A stretch of DNA of 64,000 nucleotides, taken from the NCBI RefSeq assembly GCF_015832195.1, contig NC_052033.1, positions 2,852,001 to 2,916,000 on the forward strand. Reading direction: 5' to 3'. Made by a program: the position numbers and the translations under genes. Below are positions 13,419 to 25,204 of the stretch, in pieces. The stretch is from Motacilla alba alba (taxonomy: Eukaryota; Chordata; Aves; Passeriformes; Motacillidae). The notes under the pieces are model-generated. The model did not search any database. It worked only from the letters and a program-made list of their open reading frames with translations, and was not told where the DNA came from. Numbering within the stretch: position 1 is the first letter of the stretch; each line of letters opens with the position of its first letter.

Positions 13419-13899
13419 TTTCAAAGGTCTTTTTAGTTGCTCCTTCTGTCTTAACAATGAGTTAAAGCCCTGAGTAAAGAGTCCCAAGCCCCAGGTTGGG
13501 CTGTTGTCTGCCAGTTACTTGAGCTGTCTACTGAAAGAAGTCAACAGAGTTTTGCTTTTGCCTTTGTATCACAATGATAGAAGGGGAAGAACCATTTCTC
13601 TGGGAGGGGCTCCTTGGTTTTCTTCACACTTAAACCACCCCTGTTTTCCTGCTGCTGAGCAACCCCCAGCCCTCAAGGCAGCAGTGGAAAGTTGTCTGTG
13701 GGGAGCACCTACCTGCCCTCTGAAGACTACTGAGAAAAGGGCAGCTCAAATTTGCTGTTCACAGTGACAAAGTCAGGCAGCTGTCCCCCAGTTGTGGCCT
13801 ATCTGGAAATGCAGGGGCTTCGTACCATCAGTTCAGTTTGTCAGGACTCCCACAGACTTAGACTGGTGGCTGCAGATGCAAAAGTCTTGGCTTTGTTAG

Positions 13900-15500
13900 C
13901 AGAAAGGAGATGAGAGATGCTCCATTACTTCAGGAAAACCCTCAATTATTGTACAAGCCCTGCACACAAACCAGCAGATTTGATCTGCATTTTGGCAATA
14001 ATTGTGAATAATTGCCAAGCAGGAGGAGCTGGAGGTCCTTCAGCAAACACCAGCACTCACACCCAGCTTCCCCCCTGGGCAGACCTGGCCCACAAACCAG
14101 CCCACCTCACATCACCAGCAGGAGAAGGAGGATTTGACAGGAAATCTGCAGAACCCTAACAAGGTCTTTTGATCTTGTTGCTAAAAGGATCTATTTGAGT
14201 TTCATTACCTGAAACTTTCAGGCTTTTCTTTCTCCCTTAACTTCATTGCAAAGCCAAGACAGTAAATAATTCCAGTCTTTACCAGGACAATAAGGACTTT
14301 TCCACCTAGCAAAGTGAGAACTGAACTTGCAACCCAGAAAGCCAATTATATTCTTCACATCTACTTAACAAATAAAAAGAGCAACAATTTCTAAGAGAAG
14401 AGATTGGCTCTAAGACAGGAGCACTTAAAGAAGACAGTGTGAGCACCACACACTTTGTTTGTGACCAAGGAAGCCTTCATGCCTTCTTTCCTTCTACCTG
14501 TGCCTGCGGATCCCTTCCAGCCCCCCAGCTCATTCAGCCTCTCTTCTAGAGTCCTGACCAGGAGAGGAGAAAGTCCCTTGGATCCCGGAGAAAAAGCAGG
14601 ATACTGGCCCCTCCCTTCTTTAAAAGGTAATTAGATGTATTATTGCCTAATTACCTGCAATTGGATTTTTACTTTCACTTTTAGAGTGCAGGTCATGATT
14701 GTCACTGAACATCGACACCAGGCAAGCCCGTGCTGATGTGTGGTACAGTGCAGTAGGGAAAACATGGAAAAAGCCAATCACACTCCCAAAAACTCCCCAA
14801 GAACCTGCTCAGAAGTACCTGGGCAGTCACCCTGTCCCTCTGGGTACTGCAGCAGTGATGTGAGTGACTGGATTTGAGATCTCCTCCCCAGCCTGGCACT
14901 ACCTGGCCATGCAAGGGCTCCCAGCTGTGTTGTAAGTTCAGGGCCTGTAAGCACAGGGTACAGATGAGGGTAAGATCTGCTGCTTTCTTCTCTCTTTTTT
15001 GTGTGGGGTTTTTTGTGTGGCATAAGGCAAAGCAAACTATCAAATAGATTTTAACTCTCAGCAAATGCAACGCATGGTTACAACAGGGAAGTGATCTGGA
15101 GAGTGCTTGACCCTCTCCTTTGCCCTCTTCCCTCTTACCCAGATACCTCCACAGATCCAGAAGATCTTTGCCTTGACTTGGCCCCTGCCTTTGACACACA
15201 GAACAACCTTTTTTTTTTGTCAGCTTCTCAGCTTCTGCAGGCTTTCCCCAGCCAGCGACATGCAGCAGTCCCAGCCCTGGGCTGCCATAAACTGCAGCTG
15301 GATCTGTGAGCAGCAATGCTTCCTCCCAGCCCACAGCTCACCCTTTCACCACGCTGCTCTCTTCCACCCTGTCTCTCAGCACAGCCTTTTTAGCAGGGAT
15401 TTCACAGGGAGCTTCTGTTCCAAACAAAGCTGTGCCAGTCTCAGCCAGCTGGGGCTGCTGCAGATTCACAGGGACTGAAAGCAGCCTGTAGAAGCAGACA
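13900..15500. repeat. CD7 5' flank, copy A of a segmental duplication
   Basis: Three blocks here match, in the same order, blocks upstream of the 19.6-23.0 kb gene: about 14030-14290 with 25205-25450, 14453-14635 with 27165-27335, and 15315-15420 with 27495-27610. Shared stretches include CCTTCAGCAAACACCAG, CTACCTGAAACTTTCAGGCT (first base differs in copy A) and CCAAGGAAGCCTTCATG. The block starts about 0.5-0.6 kb upstream of the CD7 ATG, so it may include promoter or enhancer sequence. No coding content is seen. Confidence 0.75.
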
Positions 15501-15509
15501 TCTCACTGC

Positions 15510-15955
15510 TGCTGCTGGCTGGGCTGGGCTGCTCAGCTCACCCTTCCCTGCCACCTGAAACAGCCTGGGATTCCTCCTGGAAAATCACCTTGCTGTTAGA
15601 GAAGGAAAACATATCTATAGAGCAGTTTTCAGGTCAATCAGGTCATAAAGAAACCAAAGCCCAGCACATGGTGTCATTCCCAAGTGCATGGCACCAGATA
15701 TCCTCTGACATGCAGATAAGGGAGAAAACAGCAGTGCATCACGGACTGCTGCTGGCTGGGCTGGGCTGCTGAGCTCATCCTTCCCTGCCATCTGAAACAG
15801 CCTGAGATTGCTCCTAGAAAATCACCTTGCTGTTAGAGAAGGAAAACATGTCTACATGGCAGTCTTCAGGTCAATCAGATCATAAAGAAACCAAAGCCCA
15901 GTGCATGATGTCATCCCCGAATGCATGGCACCAGATATCCTCTGACATAGACAAG
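15510..15955. repeat. Tandem duplication, unit about 237 bp, two copies
   Basis: Copy 1 (about 15512-15725) and copy 2 (about 15749-15955) share AAATCACCTTGCTGTTAGAG, CATAAAGAAACCAAAGCCCA and GCACCAGATATCCTCTGACA at the same spacing. Both begin with a CTGCTGCTGGCTGGGCTGGG tract. No coding function is seen. Confidence 0.85.
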
Positions 15956-16379
15956 GGATATGGAGATAAGGGAGAAAACACCAGTGCACTCCCTGTCACA
16001 GCAGGCACAGAGGGCTGTGACAGTGACAGGAGTGATACAACCCCAGCCTAAGGCACCTCAGCACACAGCACCCCATGCAGGAATTACAGCCTTTTGCCCC
16101 TGTGAATCCACAGCAACCCTTTTTCTCTGGGGCATCATCTGCTGGTCCTGGCTCTTCACTGCAAGTGGTCTCAAGGAGCAGCCAGAAACTGGGGAAAGGA
16201 AATGCACTGCACCCCCTGTTTGTGAGCTGAGCCCCTACTTCTGCAGGACAAGGAGGGAGCCCTGATATGCACTGTTGCACTCCCATCTCAGAGATCTCCT
16301 TAGGGAAACTGGAAGTGTCTGTGCTGGTGCTGGCAGAGCTTTCTGCATCTTTGCTGCTCTGAGCAAGAGCAGTGCCTTG

Positions 16380-16613
16380 GCAGCTGTGAGGAACTGAGCA
16401 GGAACCCGTGAAGTTACTGCACAAGAATCCAAGTATTTCATGGAAACAGTGATGGTTATTTACTAACTCCACATCTTTGCCAAATGGACCACTGAGAAAA
16501 AAGAGTTGTCCAGCAATTAAATGTTCATTTTCTGAAGCATTCATTGAGCAAGTTATGTTGGAGTCTCCCTCCCAAGCACTGATAGATGTTCTCTTGAATG
16601 TTCACTTGCTTCG
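16380..16613 (-). pseudogene. Decayed copy of CD7 exon 2 (V-domain exon)
   Basis: The segment starts with the same splice acceptor context as CD7 exon 2 (CTTATTTTTAG on the minus strand). It reads ISAWEGDSNITCSMN, matching CD7 ISAWEGNSVSIICPMN. From the acceptor, however, it is 2 nt longer than the real exon before that point, so the phase-1 frame runs into TAA and the homologous frame contains TGA. Similarity to CD7 is lost beyond roughly the first third of the domain, and no equivalent of the YVC strand is found. It belongs to the larger duplicated block ending at 17286. Confidence 0.75.
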
Positions 16614-17286
16614 CCTAAAAATAAGAAATGCAATTGAAATTGTAATTTTGTAGTGATATTGTAATTGAAATTGTAATCAGAGTTCCTCTTGGTCTGTTCA
16701 TAACAAAGAAGGTTTCAAAACCAACTCCTCCACCAACAGAACTGCTCTGTAAGACTTGACCTCAGTCTCCCTGTGCTGGACATGTCATTTCATGTCATGG
16801 CTGCTCTGGCACCTGTAGTGCCTTTCATGCCCAGTGACCTGAGCAGCTCAGCACCTTCCCAAGCTTCAAAGGCCTTGGCAAAGAAGTGGCTGCTGTCACT
16901 CACACAGAAAATGTCATTCTCTCTGTAGATTCCCAGGAAAATCCTATTAGTTCTCAAAATAAAAGCTGCAGTGAACTCAGCCTGATAACTGGAGCTGGTG
17001 TCAGATCTAAATCAGGATTGCGAAGGTAAGAAAATGAGCCAGAGAAGAGAATAAAATACACTTTTTAATTTTTTTTAAGAAGCATTTAATAACATCAAGG
17101 ATAATACAGATTCTCTGAAAGATGATTGCAGAAGGTGTAAATACAGTCTATAGTGAGAAACAAAAGTATACAAATATATAATGAGACCCTTAGAGCTCTC
17201 CAATGACCCCAATAACCAAAGAAACTGAACAAGAAACATTTGTGCAATGAATAGCGAGGAGCAGAGGGATCAAATGGGAAACAGCT
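16548..17286. repeat. Duplicate of CD7 exon 2 start and intron 1 (12513-13202)
   Basis: Long matching stretches, by eye roughly 90% identical, include CCAACTCCTCCACCAACAGA, TTCCCAAGCTTCAAAGGCCT and AATGTCATTCTCTCTGTAGA. The match stops at about 13202/17286, before CD7 exon 1, and no second signal-peptide exon resembling that of CD7 is found in 17.3-17.7 kb. Confidence 0.85.
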
Positions 17287-19521
17287 GTTTCAAAGTGTTG
17301 GAGATCTCTTAAAACATCACCAGAAAGGAGATCAGTTAAATCCAGATTTGATATTAAGCACCAGCACAACAGAGTTTGTTGGCAAGGTTCACTCTGCTAC
17401 TGACTGGATGGTTAAGACACATTGAGGAAAAAACAAGCAGCAAAAACAAATCCAGTCAATCAAAGCAGAAATAACCAACAACTGTGTGTGTGCTTGTGTT
17501 TAGCTGTGTGACAAAAGGACAGTGATTCAGGAAACATTCACATTGCTTTAAGGATTTGCTTCTCCCCTTGTGCTGCCACTGATTTTTGCTCAACAGTCCT
17601 GATAGTAAATTAGATCCAATGCAAAAGCTGAGGATTTATTCAAATCAGGTGGGAATGGGGAATGATTTGAGGATACCAAGTAGCCAGTGGGATTCCTGAG
17701 GGGCTGTACTCATCTCACGCTGTCTAAACTGGCCCAATTTGTCAGGAAGATTGATACCAGAGTTCTGCTCAGCCTGGGGGAGACTGAGGCCTCTGTGACC
17801 CAATGCCATTCCTGGGAGAGCTGGACACAGCCTCCCACCCAGCCCTGCACAGGAACAAACACTCAGACATGTCCTCAGCATGCAGGTGGGTGCAAAATCA
17901 AATATTTCTTCCAAACTCTTCCAGTTCAACCTACCAGCCAGCTTGTGGTGCAAAAGGCTTTGGTGAATGCAGAGATGACCTGAGAATTCAAACCATACAG
18001 ACACCTGGGTGCTGCTGTGGCATTACCAAGTGAAAACCATGCAGAGGGCATGGGAAGCATTTCAGAGCTGTTCCCACTTTGTCACAGAGAGAATTCAGCT
18101 GGTTTCAGTGCTGCTGAGTCAGCCACACACCCTGGGGTGCCTGCTGTCCGCAGCCAAGCCAAGGAGAGGATGGGGGCTGCTGGTGCTGCCTGTGCTGCTC
18201 ACCAAGGCCTGGAGCTAGACAAGAGTCACAGTGCTTGGGGAAGGTGTGGATGTGGTGAAGGTACCTTTGTGAAAACCAAACTATTTGGGAATACAAGGGC
18301 AGGAGTTCCCGTGGAAAATCAGTCTGTTCAGCTGGTTGCTGTGCATCCTGAGAGAGGAGGAAGATGCTGCTGGCAGAGAGGTTTTCTCCCTTGTAGATGG
18401 TTATCAAGGATGTGTGAGCTTTTCTCTCTCAGAAGCCTCTCTGTCTTGCCTAGAAGCTGCAGAATTGAAAAAGAAAAAAAAAAAAATCTGTGAGGCCATC
18501 TAAGAAACTGGTAGATTCCAGTTAGAATTACAAACAAAATGACTGAATCTGTGAAGTCCTCCAGGCACCTCCCCTATCCCATCTGCTACTGGGCCACCCC
18601 CTTTCTCCACAAAGGGGGCAGCTTCAAGGCCCTGTGTGACCCTGCCCTGGTGCTGTGACCCATCAACTTCTGCCTTAGAGGGGCTCTAGGACAGACCTGA
18701 GTCATCACTGGACATTTCACCACTAGGCAGGACCTCAGGGCAGTCATTACTGGTGAATTTTTTACCCTCACACCGATATATCCACTAATCTATTGATGTA
18801 ACAACAGTGAGACTGGTTTTGTGCTGCCTTTGCTGGGCTGTGCAAACACTCGTTCAACTCCTCCAAATTCAGACTTGGAAATTTAATCCTTTGGCTCTCA
18901 GAGAAAAACAACCAGCATCAGGGGATGCACCAGTTCAGTAAATGAGAGGAGGCTCACCGTCAGGCATACACAAAGTGCCAAAAACCCTGGAGCCAGGTGG
19001 ACACAGGATGGAGGGGGAAAGCCATTATGGCAGGTTCAAGAAGTGTCCACAGAGCCATCCCACCTCTCTCCTTTCATATTGGTTTGCAAAACAAACTTCC
19101 CTCTTGGATTAATTTAGGGAATTATTTGTTCTTAAATTCCAGCTGGCTCTGGAGTGGGCAGGGCTGGGAGAGGGAAGCACTCTCCTGAAGGCCCTGTCAG
19201 CCCATGCCTGGATGTCCTGGCTGGGACACATCCCTGCCAGGGAAGCTGCACGGCAATGCTGCAGTCTGGGACTGCTCCAAGGAGCAGGATCCCAAGGAGG
19301 GAAGGCTGAGCCCTGTGATTCCTTGGCCCTGCCAGTGCTTCCCCCTTGTTTGAGGAGGAAGCAGTGAGGAAATCCCTTCTGTGCTTATTTTTCACAACAA
19401 AGCCACCAGATGGGCACTGTCACGGCAGCCACGGGAGGAGAGTTCATCCCAGCTGTCAGCTCAGTGAACATCATTAAGAACTGCAGGAACAACACAATGG
19501 AGACATCCAGGAGGAAAACCC
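17287..19521. other. Intergenic, nothing recognised
   Basis: Between the CD7 exon copy and the poly(A) signal of the next gene. Several open frames up to 158 codons occur, but none has a recognisable motif or linked splice sites. A short A run lies at 18474-18486. Confidence 0.5.
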
Positions 19522-19527
19522 TTTATT
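19522..19527 (-). terminator. Poly(A) signal AATAAA of the 19.6-23.0 kb gene
   Basis: AATAAA on the minus strand, 46 bases beyond the stop codon at 19574-19576 and followed by a TGTGTTGTT stretch. It fits a short 3' UTR and supports the stop used for this gene. Confidence 0.7.
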
Positions 19528-19573
19528 CTCTTCCCACTTCCAGGTGTGGGACCCACAGGCAACACACAATTTG

Positions 19574-22500
19574 TCAGACTGTACCTTGGCGACGCCGCAG
19601 CCGCAAGAAGTAATACATGGTGCCCCATCCTGTGCCAACCCCAACAAACAGGAATGCCAACAAGATGACAAGACTGTTCTTTTTGCTGCTGAGAAATTCA
19701 GGATTACCTGCAGAGTAGAAGAAAACAGAGCATCCAAGTGAAGCAAGCAGGAGTGCTAAGCCATGAGCTGCCTCGTAAGCACCACACAAAGGAGCTGGCC
19801 CCATCTGATAAAGAGAGAAGGAACTGATGAATGAGAGAACAAAGAGCCTCTGGCTCATCATGTTTCACAAAAGGTACCTGGCATAATGCTCACTTTATCA
19901 ACATTCAAAGCAAATTCTTGTCACCCCACCACAACGGATACTTTTGAACATCAATCTTATCTGAAATAACCAAAAAGAAATGGGGAGACTCATCCTTGAT
20001 GAAGTGTTCAAATAAGGAAATCCACTTTGACTGGTTTTTAAAAACCTTTTTGTCCATGACCTAAGGAAGGTGACAGGGGTTTCTACCATGAAAGAAATTA
20101 GAATATATAAATGTCACCTTTAGTTGACAAATGTCCTCTTAGTCTGGAGGCAAAGTCTCATTTAGCACTTACAGATAAGGTCAATTCTTGGGAACTTGTT
20201 GCACACCCATCATGTACCCCTTTCCCTCAGCACCCCTGTGTCTGTCACTATGTAATTATAGGAACCTGAACCTGAGCCTGTGGACATCTCTGTCCAGGAC
20301 TGGCCATGTCCATTTGCCAAAGAAAAGTCTCTGACACTGCATAGCTGCAGCATGTGTGGATTCAAGTAATGAACGTGACAGGACACTTCCCTACCCAGGT
20401 AAAACTCTGTTCACATCAAGCTGTCTGGACAAACCCCTCTCAAAGCAAAAGGCAAACACAAGAAGACATTAACCTAGAATTCCCTCACCAGGAACAGCAA
20501 CTGGCAGTGCAGTGTGTTTTGGACGTGACTTTTGAATGTAGCACTTCAGGTTAGGGTTGTGCGTCCAGGCAACTGCCTCTGCCTCACAGCAAACATTCTT
20601 GTCCTCAGTACTGATGTTACCTCCTTCATTTTCTGAGAAAGATGAAAGGTAAAAAAAGTTTTCATTATAAATATGGATCATGTAGAAGATCTTCAGTGAA
20701 GGGCTAAAGATGTTGAAGAGGTTATTAGATTAAAAAAGTGGATCATGTTGCACAAAACGTTGGAGATTGCTATGATTGCTATGAGTTGGAGATGTTTCAT
20801 TCCCTAACAGTCCAAATCAACCACTTACATTAGATTTCCTTCTCACCAAAGCTGAGGAGTTGTTCTGGGAATCAAGAATGGAAATAGTTGAAGAAGGTAA
20901 GAAAGTTTTCACATGCAGTTAAAAATAACAAAACATCTGTAAAAAGCTTATCATTACCCTCATGCAATAAAAATCTACTAAAAATTTTTCAAGCTGCCTT
21001 TTACCCACAGGAACCAAAGAAGAGTAACAAGCAAGTAGGTTGTTGTAAATCTCTAGTAGTAGCCAAGTAAATCTCTAAGACCCTGGAGTGCATCTCCTAC
21101 CAACCCTTCATCCCACTGTGCCATTTTAGAGCTTATTATTCTTCAAAGAGACTCTGGAAAACTCCCTCCTGCCTTCACCTCCCTTCCCCTCTCAGGGAAT
21201 ACAAGCATCCCTGTCTACAGCAATTTCCAGATTTCACTGTGAATGTTTCAGTGTCACCAAAGTTTTACACTGTAGTGACAGCATGCAGATATTTTGCAGC
21301 GGTGAGCATAAATACAGGAGAAAAATGGTTTATTGTGGCCAGAAATTAAACACAGGAGGAATGATTAGGCTAAATAAAAGCCTATTAGATTATGCTAAAT
21401 AAAAGTCCTGCAACCTGAGCCACCATGAAGCTTTGCCCTTATAGAGCCACTGACAGGTGTTTGAATTCCTGATTTTGGCAGTTTTGTGAGGAAGCTGGAA
21501 AGATGCTCCTGGGTGTTTACTGAATTGGACAGAAGAGCAGCACAGAGTAGCTCTTGAGGCTGGGTCTGGGTGTGTTCTGGCTGAAGCAGGTGGGATTCAC
21601 ACACTGCAACGTGGCACAGAATTTCACCATGGGAATTCCGGTTGCCAAAAAAAAAACCCCTAAAATAAAAACATATCTTTATAAATCAGAGTAACACGTG
21701 TTTATCTGAATCTCTTCTAGTGTAGTCTTAAGCAGTGTTTGACCTGAAAGAACTGAATTTACTTTTGTGAATTACTTTATGACCTTTTTCTCACAGAAGA
21801 AACCCAATCATTCCAGTTTTATTCACTCATAAGCCTTGCTGTCTGCCCACATAGAGAACAGTTCAGTTTCTTCCCAGAAACATGTTTTCCATCAGTTAAT
21901 AAGCAGGTTCCCAGCAAGCATACCTTCAGAATTCAGGATGCCACACCAGAGTTTTGGTGGATCAGTTTTGTCGGAGAAGATGCCATAAATTCCTTCAAGA
22001 GAGGAATTTGCTTGCTCAAAGCAAACACTGATGTGTGATTTATTAATCACCAACTCAACTGTTACATCTGGAATAGTATTTGTCTTGTTTTGTATTTCAG
22101 CGATTTTTATAAAGTTTTTAAAATTGATTCTCCCATTCTTGCACTTGCAGCTTTCATAGTCCTTACAGTAGTAGACTGCCATATTTGTGCTCCCTTGTGT
22201 CCCCTTAGCAGGGCCAGCATTGGACATGGCAATACCTAAATCAGAAAAAGAACAAAGAAAAAAATTATCCATCAGTTTTCTCCCTGGATGTGTACTGTTA
22301 GAGAACAAGATGGGTCTCGGTGGACAAGCTTAGTCATGGCTTTGGAAACATTGTCTGCCAATGGGCAAATTTTATACAGTACTGGGGCCAGTTCCCAGGA
22401 TAGCTTTTGGGGTAGAAACACGATACAATTCCCCCACTGCTTCCACTGGTTTTTTAACTGGGAAGCTGGCAGCTTGGGAGGTGAGTTGAAAGATGTTTCT

Positions 22501-22979
22501 CTTGCTGAGCTCCTCTGTTCTTGTCCTCTTTCCTTCCCAAACTCCTTGGCACAATCCCACCAGGTGTCCCTCCAACACAGATCCCAGGACCAGTGAAGCT
22601 CAGAGCTGAGCTGCCACACTACTGACTCTGGGTGCAGTGTCCCAGCTTTCCTCCCTCAGACCCACCCAGGAAAGAGTCAGTCCTTTGGGAGAGGACTCAC
22701 CTCATCTGACATCAGACAGACCAAAACAGTCACCCCTGCCAAAAGAGGAGATTGTGGCAGGTCAAACACATCAACCTTCACCTCCTTAATTTCTCTTCTC
22801 ACCTTAGAGGCTTTGTGGTCTTGGTTTTAACTGGGCACAGCTGAGTTTCTCCTAAAAGAGGTTCTGAACTATGGAAGAGCAGGGAAAAGCACTGAGGTCA
22901 AACACAGAGACTCACTTGGATGGGGAGCAGCAAGGGCCAGGAGCAGGAAACCCAAGAGCAGGAGGTGGGGAGAGTCCAT
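19574..22979 (-). CDS. Unrecognised Cys-rich type I membrane protein next to CD7 (SECTM1-position candidate)
   Basis: Four exons at 22916-22979, 21924-22235, 20489-20632 and 19574-19707 join in phase 1 throughout at GT-AG sites. They give 654 nt, or 217 aa. Residues 1-21 are a strong signal peptide. Exon 2 (104 codons) resembles a degenerate V-type Ig domain: VYYC (Cys45) could be the B strand, and the stretch ISVCFEQANSSLEGIYGI resembles E-F strands, with Ile where the F-strand Cys should be. Exon 3 adds 48 residues with Cys140, Cys141 and Cys156. The ectodomain has eight cysteines and four sequons (NKT, NKS, NSS, NIS). Exon 4 holds the membrane segment (about 186-207) and a very short basic tail, RLRRRQGTV. 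Exon 4 could instead splice out at a weak GTACAG donor, but a poly(A) signal 46 nt past the TGA favours ending there. I do not recognise the family. Human SECTM1, a V-type CD7 ligand, is adjacent to CD7 in the same order and orientation and, as I recall, also lacks the F-strand Cys. That identity is an inference only. Confidence 0.7.
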
Positions 22980-24504
22980 GGGGCTGCCCAGGGGCTCAGC
23001 TCCAGCAGGGCTGGAGCTCTCCCAGATCCTCTACGGTGCCAGGGCAGGCTCCTCCCTGTGGGGAATTAAAGGCAGTGCTCAGCACCCAGTGTCTCTGCTC
23101 TCTTTGTCCTGACAAAATGCTAACAGCTCGCAGACCGAATGTCAGACAGCAGCTTCCAGCCCAGGTCACGGGATGGGGGCAAGGCAGAGGAACCCTCTCA
23201 CTGCTCACACAGCTGCTACTGCACCCTACAAGGGCCAGACTCACAGCCCTTCCCACCTCTGGCTCAAGCACAGCAGCAGGAGACACCAGGTCCTTCTGCA
23301 GGGAGAGGGAAATCCCTCCTGAGCCTGCTGGGCAGGAGACTCCGTGTCCACGTCCTCCTCCAGGCAGTGACCCTGCACACACCCCTCAGCTTGATTTGCT
23401 GCTAAATTTTCCAAAGTTCAGTTTCCAAGTTCCAAAGTTTTCTCAAGTTTTCCAAAACCCACCAAATAACTAAGGAAGATGGATTATGCTGAATGAATGT
23501 TTCACTTGGCCTCAGATTAAATATTTATTGTCAAATGGAATTATATTTTTAATTTAGGAGATCTGATGGGAAATATCTGTTCAAGTCAAATGAACAAGCA
23601 ATAACTTGGTATTTCTTTTCAAAACATCCTTGGATTTAGTCAGAAGTCAGTTTTCATTTAAATAAAACTTTCATGACTTTGTGATGTATGTTTTAGTAAA
23701 ATACTTGCCAAATAAGAAAAAAAAATATAGAAAATTTATCTAACTTTCCTCACCAGACTAGCTCTGTAAAACATAAATTGCTTTGTTCCTGGGAGCTTTT
23801 CATCTAAAGCTTTCATTAAAACAACTTTTTTTGCTGCCACTACCTGAGAAGTACCTTGAGGAAATCTCCAAATTAGATATGTGCTAATTCCTAATTATAC
23901 ATGCCACAGAAGTTAATAAATGCTTATCTCTTATGGTCTGTCCTGATCGAGATCTGCTGAGAGTTCTACCCCATTTCCCAGAAACAGGTGAGCCAGGAGA
24001 AACACAACCCAAGGACACGCCCTTCCAGCTTCCAGCAGGTGCTGACCCCGTCCTTGAGACCAGCTGCAAAATTTCCTGTGGAATAAAACCCGGGACACCT
24101 CAGGCTCTCACCTCAGCCCTGAGCAGGATGCAAATCCAGGGAATGCTGGGCAGAGCTGGGCCCCTGGTACTGCACTCTCCAAGGAGTGATCCATCCTCTT
24201 CCACCACCACTTTGCACTTCATGCACAGAGCTCCTGCTCACCTGGACAGTCCTGCAAGGATTTCCTCTGGCCCCACCAAGTATTACCAACAATCTCTTCT
24301 CTTACAGAAAAAATTCATACATAAAAATTCATCTTCCTCTTCCCATCCATAAAAAATTCATCCCGTCTTTTAATTTTTTTTCCTGATCCTTTATATTTCA
24401 CACATTCCTTTATCCCATTTCCTGATTCACAAAGCACAGTCAACAATGACTGGCCCTCCTACCCTGCAGATGAGCCGAGTTCCAAGGGATTGACATCAAT
24501 CTTG
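22980..24504. other. 5' flank of the 19.6-23.0 kb gene, nothing recognised
   Basis: GC-richer for the first 400 bp, then AT-rich. Open frames across 22871-23473 and 23933-24352 have no motifs. The proximal promoter probably lies just above 22979, but I see no diagnostic element. Confidence 0.4.
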
Positions 24505-24640
24505 GAATCACAGAATCATAGGTTTGGAAAAGACCCTCGAGTCCAGCTGTTAACAGGGCACTGCCAAATCCACCACTTGGATCATGTCCCTAAGTGCCAC
24601 CTCTTCTTGTCTTTTAAATGCCTCCAGAGGATTTATACCC
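24505..24640 (-). mobile_element. CR1 LINE 3' fragment
   Basis: Begins with ATCACAGAATCATAGGTTTG, the reverse complement of the CR1 3' end, then GGAAAAGACC and the eroded 3' region. The upstream limit is approximate. Confidence 0.8.
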
Positions 24641-25204
24641 CAGGGCATGTTTGCTGCACAGAACAGCTGCAGCACATCTGGCAGAGTTATTTGCCCGGAG
24701 GTTAAGATTTGGGTTTTCCCCAGGAGTTTTCAGAGTGAGGTCTGTACTTGTATCCTCATTTATTTGGCCCTCTCTTGTGTAGTCTTCTTGCCCCTCTCCT
24801 CATTCTGGTCAAAGGACATGTCCCTTCCTCTTCTCTCTGGTGACATTCCCTCCTTCTCCCCCTCTTCTCTTCAGTTTCAACAGACAAAACACCATCCACC
24901 AAATCTCTGCTTGCCCCAACTGATCTGTCTTAAAATCTGGAGACTCTCCAGCTGTCTTGGCCAGCTCCTGCCATTAGTTTTAAACTTACTCCAATAAAAC
25001 ACTCAAATCTAAAGTGAAACATATTCTTTGGACAGACAAAATATTTTCCGTCCAGTTTTTTTGCCTGTTTCCCTTTCTTTTTCAAAGTAATAAAAACTTT
25101 CACTTGTCAGAGCTTCTGAAGTTTTCTACAGAGCTGTAACAAGGTAAAGCCAGACTCTAAAAGCAGATCAGGAACAAGCAGTAGGTGAACAAAGGAATAA
25201 ACAG

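Noticed and set aside
15996..16544. 182-codon minus-strand open frame beginning MNASENEH
   Set aside because: Only its start matches CD7 exon 2. The rest is unrelated, runs past where the exon should end, and the true splice frame is broken.
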